The notes below the pieces were generated by a model. It had not been told where the DNA came from and ran no database searches. It worked only from the letters and a program-made list of their open reading frames with translations. A DNA stretch of 64,000 bases from Streptomyces sp. DSM 110735 (GTDB taxonomy: Bacteria; Actinomycetota; Actinomycetes; Streptomycetales; Streptomycetaceae). Positions 49,803 through 57,550 of this stretch are shown here, one piece after another. Position 1 is the stretch's first letter; each line of letters starts with the position of its first letter. The position numbers and the translations under genes are program-made. The stretch is taken from assembly GCF_016482685.1 (NCBI RefSeq), contig NZ_JACYHF010000005.1, positions 186,001-250,000 on the forward strand, read 5' to 3'.

Positions 49803-49820
49803 GTCCCCTCTAAGGGGGAC
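49803..49820. promoter_or_regulatory. Operator copy 3 in a divergent promoter, perfect arms
   Basis: GTCCCCTCTAAGGGGGAC, with identical arms to copy 1. It is flanked symmetrically by -10-like hexamers. On the plus strand TAGACT (49844-49849) starts after 23 bases and serves the VioC-like gene. On the minus strand TATATT (49778-49773) starts after 24 bases and serves the MppP-like gene. One bound dimer could therefore activate both promoters. Confidence 0.72.
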
Positions 49821-49914
49821 CGCGAGGCTTTCCCCTCCGTGCCTAGACTCCGATCCGTTCACGTCGGACCGCGGGTGCAGGGCACCGGCGGCGGGAAGGT
49901 GGAGGACGAAAGCC

Positions 49915-50943
49915 ATGCATGACCTGGCGCTCACACCCGAGGACAACGCGGCGCTCACGCCGATGCTCGCCGGGCTGGCGGCGACGTACGACACGATCGA
50001 GAACCCCGAGCTCCTCCGCCGCGCTCCCGTGCTCGCGAAGGCGCTGCCCACCCACCTCTTGTCGTTCCTCGAGGAATTCCGCTTCGCGGAGCCGTCGGCG
50101 CTCTGCCGGATCTCCGGTCTGGACGTGGACGAGGACGAGCTGGGACCGACGCCCGAGCACTGGCGCGACAGCCACTTCGACTCGCCGGCCTTCCGCCAGG
50201 AGATCTTCTTCCTGCTGTGCGCCACCGCCCTCGGCGACGTCTTCGGATGGGCGACGCAGCAGGACGGCCGCATCATGCACGACGTCCTGCCCATCAAGGG
50301 TCACGAGAACTACGAGATCGGCTCCAACAGCCTTCAGCACCTCTCGTGGCACACGGAGGACGCCTTCCACCCCTGCCGGGGCGACTACGTGGCGCTGATG
50401 TGCCTCAAGAACCCGGACTCGGTCGAGACGGTCGTGTCGACCGTGCCGGACATGGACTGGTCGAACGTCGACGTGGACGCCCTGTTCGAGGCGGAGTTCA
50501 CCGTCATGCCCGACAACTCGCACCAGCCGCAGCAGGGTCTGGCGTCCTCCGGCGACCCGCGCATCGACGCGCTGCGCGAGCGCAGCTTCCGGCTCATCCA
50601 GGAGTGGAACGACAACCCGCAGAAGCGCCCCCTGCTCTACGGGGACCGCAACGACCCGTACATGGCCCTCGATCCCTACCACATGGACCCCTCGGGCTGG
50701 ACGGACCGCAGCCGCCAGGCGTTCAAGCAGTTGTGCGAGGAGATCGAGAGGGCGATGAAGGACGTCGTGCTCCTCCCCGGCGACCTGGTCTTCATCGACA
50801 ACTTCCGCTCGGTGCACGGCCGCAAGTCCTTCCAGGCGCGCTACGACGGGTCGGACCGCTGGCTGAAGCGGCTCAACATCACCCGCAACCTGCGCGGTTC
50901 GCGCGCCTGGCGTCCCGCGACCGACGACCGCGTCATCTACTGA
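49915..50943 (+). CDS. Fe(II)/2OG arginine-type beta-hydroxylase (VioC/MppO-like)
   Basis: A 342-residue Fe(II)/2-oxoglutarate oxygenase of the clavaminate synthase-like family, very similar in pattern to VioC (arginine C3-hydroxylase of viomycin). Shared segments are GDVFGWATQQDGR, VLPIKG, WHTEDAFHP (iron ligands H146 and E148), GDLVFIDNFRSVHGR (distal H301) and RYDGSDRWLKRLN (2OG-binding arginine). It should hydroxylate the beta-carbon of a free basic amino acid: arginine, a hydroxyarginine, or enduracididine as MppO does. The divergent MppP-like enzyme and the following aminotransferase support an arginine-derived substrate. The ATG at 49915 has GGAGG nine bases upstream. The upstream 40-codon extension lies across the operator and promoter and is rejected. 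Confidence 0.92.
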   Translation: MHDLALTPEDNAALTPMLAGLAATYDTIENPELLRRAPVLAKALPTHLLSFLEEFRFAEPSALCRISGLDVDEDELGPTPEHWRDSHFDSPAFRQEIFFLLCATALGDVFGWATQQDGRIMHDVLPIKGHENYEIGSNSLQHLSWHTEDAFHPCRGDYVALMCLKNPDSVETVVSTVPDMDWSNVDVDALFEAEFTVMPDNSHQPQQGLASSGDPRIDALRERSFRLIQEWNDNPQKRPLLYGDRNDPYMALDPYHMDPSGWTDRSRQAFKQLCEEIERAMKDVVLLPGDLVFIDNFRSVHGRKSFQARYDGSDRWLKRLNITRNLRGSRAWRPATDDRVIY

Positions 50944-50953
50944 TCCCGGTCCC

Positions 50954-52117
50954 TCACCCGCCGACTGCCGCGAGGCGGTCGGCGAAGTCGTGCAGCGCCT
51001 CCTGCGTCACGTTGCTGACGCTGACCCGCAGGGTGCGCTGGTCGGCGGGGTGGAAGGCGGTGCCCGGCAGCACCAGGACGTCCTGCTTCAGCAGGAGTTC
51101 GCGCACCACGTCCCCGGTCGGCCGGTCGGTGAACGGATGGCGCAGCCAGCCGAAGAAGCCGCCGACGGAGAGCAGTTCGAACCCGCCCGGGCGCCGCGCC
51201 ATGGCCCGGGCGAACGCGTTCCGCTTCGAGACGACCTCCGCCGCCCGCTCCCGGCGCCACTGGCCCGCACCGGTGAGTCCCGCCCAGGCGGCTTCCTGGC
51301 CGATGCGCGGCGGGCAGATCGTGACGCAGTCGAGGAGCTTCATGATCTCCTCGTTCAGCGCGGGCGACGCCACGATCGCGCCGACCCGGTACCCGGGGAT
51401 CGCGAGGTCCTTGGAGAAGCTGTGCAGGCTGACGACCGTCTCCTGCCAGCCGGGGTCGGCGAACAGGGGATGCGGGGGTTCGTCCGTGCCGCGGAACGAG
51501 CGGTAGGTCTCGTCGAGGATCAGGGCGATCCCGTGGCGTTCGGCGACCCGCGCGAACGCGACGATCTCCTCCGGAGGGATGGTGACCCCGGTGGGGTTGC
51601 CCGGCGTGACCAGGGCGATGGCCCGGGTGCGCGGAGTGATGAGCGCCTCGGCCGCCGCGGCGCTCGGCACGAGGTCGGGACCGGGCTCCAGGTGCACGGG
51701 GGTGAGCCCGTCCAGCCCCAGCCACATGTCGTGGTTGAAGTAGTACGGCAACGGCAGGACGATCTCGTCGCCCGGCTCGGCCAGAGCCGAGGTCACCAGG
51801 CAGAACGCCTGGTTGCACCCGGCGGTGACGACGACGTTCTCCGCCCCGACGCTGCCCCGGTAGTCGCGGGACAGCTCCTCGGCGAAAGCCGTCCGCAGCT
51901 TCGGCAGCCCCGCCAGATCGACGTAGTCGGCGCCGTGGGCGTCCCGGGCGACGGAGACGATGTGCTCCACGACCGACGGGGCGGGCGGGTGGGCGGGAGC
52001 CGCCTGCGCGAGGTCGAGCAGGGCGGCGTTCCCGTTCCCGTCGCGCTCGTCGAGCAGCGCGTAGGTCGCCCCGATGGGCGAGGGGGTTCGCAGCAGGGTC
52101 CTGGAGGTGAGGCGCAC
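50954..52117 (-). CDS. Class I/II aminotransferase (MppQ-like role)
   Basis: A 387-residue fold-type I aminotransferase. Visible are TPGNPTG (PLP ring contact), LILDETYRSFRG (PLP aspartate), the lysine in SFSKDLAIPGYRVG (K236), and a C-terminal substrate arginine in TLRVSVSN. It is not of the capreomycidine synthase type. Next to MppP-like and VioC-like genes it is well placed to re-aminate a 2-keto product of the MppP-like enzyme, as MppQ does in enduracididine formation (inference). It is convergent with the VioC-like gene, with 10 bases between the stops. Operator copy 4 lies 64-81 bases before its ATG. Confidence 0.85.
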   Translation of the reverse strand: MRLTSRTLLRTPSPIGATYALLDERDGNGNAALLDLAQAAPAHPPAPSVVEHIVSVARDAHGADYVDLAGLPKLRTAFAEELSRDYRGSVGAENVVVTAGCNQAFCLVTSALAEPGDEIVLPLPYYFNHDMWLGLDGLTPVHLEPGPDLVPSAAAAEALITPRTRAIALVTPGNPTGVTIPPEEIVAFARVAERHGIALILDETYRSFRGTDEPPHPLFADPGWQETVVSLHSFSKDLAIPGYRVGAIVASPALNEEIMKLLDCVTICPPRIGQEAAWAGLTGAGQWRRERAAEVVSKRNAFARAMARRPGGFELLSVGGFFGWLRHPFTDRPTGDVVRELLLKQDVLVLPGTAFHPADQRTLRVSVSNVTQEALHDFADRLAAVGG

Positions 52118-52180
52118 GCCGGTTCTCCTTCGAAGAGAGCTCGTCGCACCGAGCTTCCCCGGGCCCGTCCGGCGCCGCCA

Positions 52181-52198
52181 ACCCCCTCTTCAGGGGAC
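52181..52198. promoter_or_regulatory. Operator copy 4 (left arm degenerate)
   Basis: ACCCCCTCTTCAGGGGAC keeps the full right arm GGGGAC and four of six left-arm positions. It lies upstream of the aminotransferase at 52117 (minus strand). The hexamer at 23 bases is GAAGCT, a poor -10. It is the weakest of the four copies but lies in the only gap ahead of that gene. Confidence 0.45.
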
Positions 52199-52220
52199 GT
52201 GCCGTCGAGGAAGAGGCGGG

Positions 52221-53462
52221 TCAGGACGACAGGAGCGCGGCCCGCCAGCCGTCCGGGAGCACCTCCCCGTACTCGATGTCGCTCACGCCGCGGAAGGCGG
52301 CGAGGTCCTCCAGTTGCCCCACGACCGCCCGGCGCAGCGCCGCCGTCGGCTCGACTCCGGGCTCCAGGTGGATGCCCTCGACCAGCAGGCTGTCCCGCTT
52401 GCGCTCCACGCGCGGGGAGATCCGGCCGACCAGCCGGTCGTCGTGGACGATCGGCAGCAGGTAGTAGCCGTACTGCCGCTTGGCCTTGGGGATGTACATC
52501 TCGTTGCGGAAGTCGAAGTCCCACAGCCGCTGGGTCAGCCGACGGTCGCTGACGAGGTTGTCGAAGGGGGAGAGCAGGGCGGTGCGCCCGTGCCAGTCGC
52601 CGGCGCGGATCGCGGTCAGCTCGTCCTCCGCGTCGGCGTGCACGTACCAGGTCTCGTTCGGCTTGCCGCCCTCGACACGGACCGGGACGACCCTGCCCTG
52701 TTCGGTGAGGTCGCGCAGCACGCCGGGCAGCCCGTCGTACTGGCCGCGCAGGAAGTACTGCCTGATGTCGAGCGGGCGGGCGACTCCGAGAGCCCGGAGG
52801 GTGTGCTCGGTGGCCGCCGTGACCTTCTGCTCGGCGGACATCGGCTGCCGGTCGGCGCCGGGCGGCAGACAGGCGTCGGGCAGACCCCACAGCCGCAGAC
52901 CGCCCTCGCGGCCCTGCACCATCACCTTGCCCTGGAGCCAGAGGAAGGTGAGCATCCGCTCGACGTTGCGCCCGGCGGTCCAGCCGGAGGACGGCCAGTC
53001 CATGGCCGCGCAGTCGTCGAAGGCTTCCGTGGGCAGCGGGGTGCCCTCGGCGAGGCGGGACAGGACGTGCTTGGCCAGCACCACGTTGGCGTCCAGCCAG
53101 ACCTGGGTGAAGGACCGGTTGGGCGGCGGGTAGGCGTCCATCGTCGCGCGGTGCAGCGGGTAGTCCTCGGTGAGCACGATGGCAGCCGCGTGGGCCCAGT
53201 ACTCGAAGAGCCAGCGCTCCTGCCACCAGATCGTGGACAGGTGCGGCGCCGCCTCGGCGCCCAGACGGCTCCAGACCACCAGTTCATGGCTGGGCGCCAC
53301 CACGTTCACGGGGTCGAGCTGGAGGTAGCGCAGGGAGCGCAGGACGGTACGCAGTCCGTCCGGCGTCGGAGCGGGCCGGGACGCGGTCAGGTGCTGTCTG
53401 GACAGGGCGAGTCGGCGCGCCTCGGTCGTGCTGAGCGTGAGAGTCGCCTTGGACGGGGTCAT
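52221..53462 (-). CDS. YcaQ/AlkX-type winged-helix DNA glycosylase
   Basis: A 413-residue HTH_42 (winged helix) protein of the YcaQ/AlkZ family. The catalytic motif region reads [24 protein letters not shown], that is Q-phi-D, as in YcaQ/AlkX enzymes that unhook interstrand DNA crosslinks; AlkZ-type azinomycin-resistance enzymes have Q-phi-Q. The C-terminal winged-helix and beta-barrel segments ([19 protein letters not shown]) are present. Such glycosylases give producers resistance to DNA-alkylating natural products, but YcaQ homologues are also common chromosomal genes. Its ATG overlaps the stop of the LuxR regulator (ATGA), so the two are co-translated. Confidence 0.88.
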   Translation of the reverse strand: MTPSKATLTLSTTEARRLALSRQHLTASRPAPTPDGLRTVLRSLRYLQLDPVNVVAPSHELVVWSRLGAEAAPHLSTIWWQERWLFEYWAHAAAIVLTEDYPLHRATMDAYPPPNRSFTQVWLDANVVLAKHVLSRLAEGTPLPTEAFDDCAAMDWPSSGWTAGRNVERMLTFLWLQGKVMVQGREGGLRLWGLPDACLPPGADRQPMSAEQKVTAATEHTLRALGVARPLDIRQYFLRGQYDGLPGVLRDLTEQGRVVPVRVEGGKPNETWYVHADAEDELTAIRAGDWHGRTALLSPFDNLVSDRRLTQRLWDFDFRNEMYIPKAKRQYGYYLLPIVHDDRLVGRISPRVERKRDSLLVEGIHLEPGVEPTAALRRAVVGQLEDLAAFRGVSDIEYGEVLPDGWRAALLSS

Positions 53463-54166
53463 CGTGCTGCGGCTCCTTGCTGGGCGAGCTGTCCGAGGGA
53501 ACGTCCCAGTCCCAGGAGGTGCTCGCCGCTGTGTGTCCGGCCGGTGGTGTACGGGGCGGTCTGCTGTCCGAGTAACGCGACCCGGGTGAGTTCCGCCTTG
53601 TTTCCGACACCCAGTTTGGCGCGAATGCGTTTGACGTACGTGTCGACGGTGTGCGGGCTGATTCCGAGGCGGGTCGCTATCTGTCCGTGGGTGAGCCCGC
53701 GGGATATCTGACGGAGTACTTGATTTTCCCGGTCGGAGAGGTTGCCGTCCGGGAAAGCCATTCCCTCCTGGGCGGCTGGGCCGGTGCTTTCGAGTGCGGT
53801 CCGGGTGGCTCCGCACAGGCACGGGGCGGGTTTGGAACCGGCGGCGAGAGCCTGAATGGCTCGTATGATGCAGGCGACCGAACCGTTCTTGTTGACGATG
53901 CCGGAGGCACCCGCCTGGAGGTAGGGGGCGGGGTCTGCCTCGGACGCGTGGTTGACGACGAGGACTGGTGCCTGGGCGGCGAGTTCGGTGATCTGTTGCA
54001 AGGAGGCAATGCACAGAGCTTCGGCGTCGAGGAGGACGACATCGGTCCGTCTGGGCGGGTTCGCCTGGGACGACCGTGCGGTCACGTCGATTCCGGAACC
54101 GTCAAGAACCTGGACGAGTCCGGCCAAGAAGATGGGAGACGCCGTAATTGCTTCGGTCCTGATCAT
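53459..54166 (-). CDS. LuxR-family (NarL-type) transcriptional regulator
   Basis: A 235-residue regulator with an N-terminal receiver-like domain (1-125) and a C-terminal LuxR HTH (about 143-205, [37 protein letters not shown]). The receiver is degenerate. The acidic pair that normally follows strand 1 is absent (RTEAITASP instead of xDDH), although an aspartate at the phosphoacceptor site (VVLLDAEAL) and a lysine (GIVNKN) remain. It may respond to a ligand or act without phosphorylation. It is the only obvious DNA-binding regulator in the biosynthetic part of the window and therefore the best candidate to bind the GTCCCC-N6-GGGGAC sites. It is translationally coupled to the YcaQ-like gene. 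Confidence 0.9.
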   Translation of the reverse strand: MIRTEAITASPIFLAGLVQVLDGSGIDVTARSSQANPPRRTDVVLLDAEALCIASLQQITELAAQAPVLVVNHASEADPAPYLQAGASGIVNKNGSVACIIRAIQALAAGSKPAPCLCGATRTALESTGPAAQEGMAFPDGNLSDRENQVLRQISRGLTHGQIATRLGISPHTVDTYVKRIRAKLGVGNKAELTRVALLGQQTAPYTTGRTHSGEHLLGLGRSLGQLAQQGAAAR

Positions 54167-54434
54167 AAATCCCCGTACTTTGAGCTATAAATGCTTGACA
54201 GTACTGTGGCATTCAGATATGGAGCGACGGCGGTAAGTGATCGTGTCGCTGCAGCCGCCGCTTGATCCGGCCGGGCCTGCGCATCCCCCCAATCGAGTAA
54301 ACCGCTTCCCCAGGGCCGTACATCCCGATTCGAAAACGAATGTTATCAGTCGGGTCTCGCTTGACCTGTAGCTGTTTCGGGGGACATGTGGGTATGACAG
54401 CTACCAGTTTCAGCCATTTTCTTTGGGCGGGTCC
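54167..54434. other. AT-rich intergenic region upstream of the LuxR gene
   Basis: A 268-base gap that is clearly less GC-rich than its surroundings. It holds the luxR promoter; a minus-strand TATAGC near 54190-54185 is a possible -10. A perfect palindrome ACAGTACTGT lies at 54198-54207. A plus-strand pair TTGACA (54195) and TATGGA (54218), 17 bases apart, also looks like a promoter but faces no plus-strand gene. A small inverted repeat ATTCG-AAAA-CGAAT lies at 54328-54341. No GTCCCC operator is seen. Confidence 0.5.
54198..54207. promoter_or_regulatory. Palindrome ACAGTACTGT in the luxR promoter
   Basis: A perfect 10-bp palindrome about 30 bases upstream of the LuxR ATG. It overlaps the region expected for promoter elements and could be an operator, for example for autoregulation or a global regulator. 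Only one copy was noticed. Confidence 0.35.
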
Positions 54435-55784
54435 TCAGGCGCCGTCGGCGCAGCGCTTGAGCGCCCGGGCGAACGCGTCGAGGGCGAGGGACAGCTCCTC
54501 CTGACCGACCGACAGCGCGGGCCGCAGCCGCACGGTGCGTTCACCGCCGGGGAGCACGAGGACTCCCTCCTCCCGCAGGACGTCGACGAACGTGTCGCGG
54601 ATCTGGGTCGACGGCAGGTCGAAGGCGCACATCAGCCCGCGTCCCCGGGCGTTGGAGAGCAGACCGGGGAACCGGTCGGCCAGGGAGCGGAACCCCTCCA
54701 GCAGATGGGCGCCCGACGACACGGCTCGCTCGATCAGCCGGTCGCGCTCGATGACCTCCAGCAGACGGCGCGAGCGGACCATGTCGGTGAGCCCGCCCGC
54801 CCACGTCGAGCCGACCCGGGCGCTGACGCGGAAGACGTGGTCCGGCACCAGGTCCACCCGTCGCCCGGCCATGACCCCGCCGACCTGAGCCTTCTTGCCG
54901 AAGGCCACCAGGTCCGGCTCGATCCCCAACTGCTGGTACGCCCACGGCGTTCCGGTCAGTCCCACCCCGGTCTGCACCTCGTCGAGCACGAACAGCGCGT
55001 CGTGCTCGTGGCACAGCCGCTGCATCGCCTGGAGGAACTCGGGACGCAGATGCTGGTCGCCGCCCTCGCTCAGGATGGGCTCGGCGATGAAGCACGCGAT
55101 GTCGTGCGGATGCGCCGCGAACGCCGCCTCGGCCTGGGCGAGCGCCGCCCGCTCGGCGTCCTCGACCAGCCGGGTGTTGCGCTCGTCCAGCGGGAAACGG
55201 ATCGCGGGCGTGTCGATGCGCGGCCAGTCGAAGACCGGGAAGCGTTCGGTCTTGACCGGTTCGGTGTTGGTCAGGGACAGGGTGTATCCGCTGCGGCCGT
55301 GGAAGGCGTACTTCAGATGCAGTACCTGAGTGCCGAGCGACGCGGACCGGCCGGCCGCCTCGTTGCGTCGGCTCTTCCAGTCGAAGGCGCACTTCAGCGC
55401 GTTCTCCACGGCCAGCGCCCCGCCTTCGACGAAGAAGAGGTGCGGCAGCTCGGGGTCGCCCAGCACCCGGGCGAACGTGGCGACGAACTCCGCCAGCTCC
55501 GGGGTGTAGGCGTCCGCGTTCGACGGCTTGTTGGCGGCGACCTTCGCCAGGAGCCTGCCGAACTCCGCGTCCTCCACGACGTCCGGCGGATTGAAGCCCA
55601 GCGGGCTGGACGCGTAGAAGGTGAAGAGATCGAGGTACGAACGACCGGTGAGCGCGTCGACCAGCCAACTGCCGTGGCTGCGCGCCAGGTCGAGGACGAA
55701 CGGGTATCCGTCCACGAGCATGTGGGCCGCGAGGCTCCGGTGGACCTGGGCAGGGGGGATCGAGCCGGTGGTGGGGAGAGACAT
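54435..55784 (-). CDS. lat: L-lysine 6-transaminase
   Basis: A 449-residue class III aminotransferase matching actinobacterial lysine epsilon-aminotransferases (as in beta-lactam producers and Mycobacterium LAT). Features are the N-terminal MLVDGYPFVLDLARSHG, FVEGGALAVENALKCAFDWK, the PLP aspartate in FVLDEVQTGVGLTG, and the lysine in FGKK. It converts L-lysine and 2-oxoglutarate to piperideine-6-carboxylate and glutamate. It is the second gene after a matching dehydrogenase (44 bases apart). The pair yields L-alpha-aminoadipate, a known NRPS building block. Piperideine-6-carboxylate could alternatively feed a pipecolate-type residue, but no reductase for that was seen. Confidence 0.9.
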   Translation of the reverse strand: MSLPTTGSIPPAQVHRSLAAHMLVDGYPFVLDLARSHGSWLVDALTGRSYLDLFTFYASSPLGFNPPDVVEDAEFGRLLAKVAANKPSNADAYTPELAEFVATFARVLGDPELPHLFFVEGGALAVENALKCAFDWKSRRNEAAGRSASLGTQVLHLKYAFHGRSGYTLSLTNTEPVKTERFPVFDWPRIDTPAIRFPLDERNTRLVEDAERAALAQAEAAFAAHPHDIACFIAEPILSEGGDQHLRPEFLQAMQRLCHEHDALFVLDEVQTGVGLTGTPWAYQQLGIEPDLVAFGKKAQVGGVMAGRRVDLVPDHVFRVSARVGSTWAGGLTDMVRSRRLLEVIERDRLIERAVSSGAHLLEGFRSLADRFPGLLSNARGRGLMCAFDLPSTQIRDTFVDVLREEGVLVLPGGERTVRLRPALSVGQEELSLALDAFARALKRCADGA

Positions 55785-55828
55785 CTGCGTTCCTCGCGTC
55801 GGGGGGCGGGTGCGGGCGGCCTGACCGG

Positions 55829-57358
55829 TCAGGAGAAGCTGATGTTCTGGGCGAGGGCGACCTCACCCGAGTAGTTGACGACACTGGTCGAGCGGCGCAT
55901 GTACGCGTGCCACGCGTCCGAGCCGCACGCCCGCCCGCCCCCGGTCTCCTTCTCGCCACCGAAGGCGCCGCCGATCTCCGCCCCCGACGTGCCCAGGTTC
56001 ACGTTCACCAGTCCGGTGTCCGCGCCGACGGCGGACAGGAAGATCTCGGCCTCCTGCTGGTCCCGGGTGAAGATGCTCGCGGACAGACCCTGCGGGACGT
56101 CGTTCTGCAGGGCGATGGCCTCCTCCAGCGTGTCGTACGTCAGCACATAGAGCAGCGGCGCGAACGTCTCCTCCCGCACCACGGGGGAGTGCGCGTCGAT
56201 CCGTACGACCGCGGGCCGTACGTACGCGGCGGCGGACTCGGGGGTCGTCTCGACCCGGTCGCCGCCGACCAGCAGCTTTCCGCCGTCGTCCGTGACCCGG
56301 GCGATCGCCTTGCGCATCGTCTCGAGCGGAGCCGGGGAGATCAGCGGGCCGACGAGCGTGTCCTTGTCGAACGGGTCGCCGACGGCAAGCCGCTCGAAGG
56401 CGGCGGTCAGCCGCGGCAGCAGCTCGTCCACGACGTCCCGGTGCACGATGAGCCGCCGCAGCGAGGTGCAGCGCTGCCCCGCGGTGCCCGCCGCGGCGAA
56501 GAGGACCGCGGGCAGGGCGAGTTCGAGATCGGCGCTGGGGGCGATGATCGCCGCGTTGTTGCCGCCCAGCTCCAGCAGGGAGCGCCCGAAGCGCGCGGCG
56601 ACCCGGGGTCCGACCGCCCGGCCCATCGGCACCGAGCCGGTGGCGCTGACCAGCGCCACCCGCGGGTCGTCCACAAGCGCCTCGCCGGTCTCCCGCCCGC
56701 CGAGCACCAGATGGTGGATGCCGGCCGGGGCACCCGACTCCTCGGCGGCCCGCGCCAGCAGCCGGTCGCAGGCCAGCGCGATCAGTGACGCCTGCTCGGA
56801 CGGCTTCCACACGACGGTGTCCCCGCAGACCAGCGCGACCGCGGTGTTCCAGGACCACACGGCTGCCGGGAAGTTGAACGCGGAGATGACACCGACGACC
56901 CCCAGCGGGTGCCAGGACTCGACCATCCGGTGCCCGGCGCGCTCGGACGCGATGACCCGCCCGTACAACTGACGGGAGAGACCCACCGCGTAGTCCGCGA
57001 TGTCGATCATCTCCTGGACCTCGCCGTACGCCTCGGCGCCGATCTTGCCGACCTCCAGGGTGATCAGCTCGGCCAGGTCGTCGTGGTGCTCGCGCACCAG
57101 ATCGCCGAAGCGGCGCACGACGTCACCGCGGCGCGGAGCGGGCGTGGAACGCCAGGCGAGGAACGTCTCGTGGGCGGCGGCCACCGCCGCTTCCGTCTCC
57201 GCCGCGCCGCTGCCCTTCAGCCCGAACAGGTCCTCCCCGGTGATCGGCGTGCGGGCGTACAGGTCGTCGCCCTCCGGCACCACGACACCGATGCGGTCCA
57301 GGCACGCACGGGCACGCGCGCGCAGGTCGTCCGTGGGGGGCAGGGCAACGGTGCTCAT
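55829..57358 (-). CDS. pcd: L-piperideine-6-carboxylate dehydrogenase (ALDH7 type)
   Basis: A 509-residue NAD-dependent aldehyde dehydrogenase of the antiquitin/ALDH7 family. It has the general base in LELGGNNAAI, the catalytic cysteine in GTAGQRCTSLRRL and the substrate-carboxylate region typical of aminoadipate semialdehyde dehydrogenases (NLGTSGAEIGGAFGGEKETGGGR). It oxidises the semialdehyde formed by the downstream lysine aminotransferase to alpha-aminoadipate. The ATG at 57358 (MSTVALPP) is the family start; the open frame continues far upstream but overlaps the divergent P450 gene. Its promoter shares the 190-base gap with that P450. Confidence 0.9.
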   Translation of the reverse strand: MSTVALPPTDDLRARARACLDRIGVVVPEGDDLYARTPITGEDLFGLKGSGAAETEAAVAAAHETFLAWRSTPAPRRGDVVRRFGDLVREHHDDLAELITLEVGKIGAEAYGEVQEMIDIADYAVGLSRQLYGRVIASERAGHRMVESWHPLGVVGVISAFNFPAAVWSWNTAVALVCGDTVVWKPSEQASLIALACDRLLARAAEESGAPAGIHHLVLGGRETGEALVDDPRVALVSATGSVPMGRAVGPRVAARFGRSLLELGGNNAAIIAPSADLELALPAVLFAAAGTAGQRCTSLRRLIVHRDVVDELLPRLTAAFERLAVGDPFDKDTLVGPLISPAPLETMRKAIARVTDDGGKLLVGGDRVETTPESAAAYVRPAVVRIDAHSPVVREETFAPLLYVLTYDTLEEAIALQNDVPQGLSASIFTRDQQEAEIFLSAVGADTGLVNVNLGTSGAEIGGAFGGEKETGGGRACGSDAWHAYMRRSTSVVNYSGEVALAQNISFS

Positions 57359-57550
57359 GCATGGCTCCTGAGGAGGTGAGGCGGGCCGCAGTCGGCGGAG
57401 TTCCTGACGTTCGGCAGCCCCTAGCACACGTCGGGACGGACGGTCCCGGCAGCCCCCGGTTCGCGTGACAGGACAGCTCGCCGTTCGCGTCGTAAGTTCC
57501 TGACGCACGGCGCAGGGGTCCCTGTTCGCACCGGCGATGGAGTCGTATAG
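57359..57550. promoter_or_regulatory. Divergent promoter region with an 11-bp direct repeat
   Basis: The gap between pcd (minus) and the P450 (plus) contains AGTTCCTGACG twice, at 57399-57409 and 57495-57505. A TATAGA hexamer at 57546 touches the P450 start codon, so either the hexamer is not used or the true P450 start lies slightly downstream (for example GTG at 57583). No GTCCCC operator copy is present. Confidence 0.35.

Noticed and set aside
57511..57525. AGGGGTCCCTG near the P450 start as a fifth operator copy
   Set aside because: The arms are in the opposite order (GGGG before CCC) and there is no six-base spacer, so it does not match the operator.
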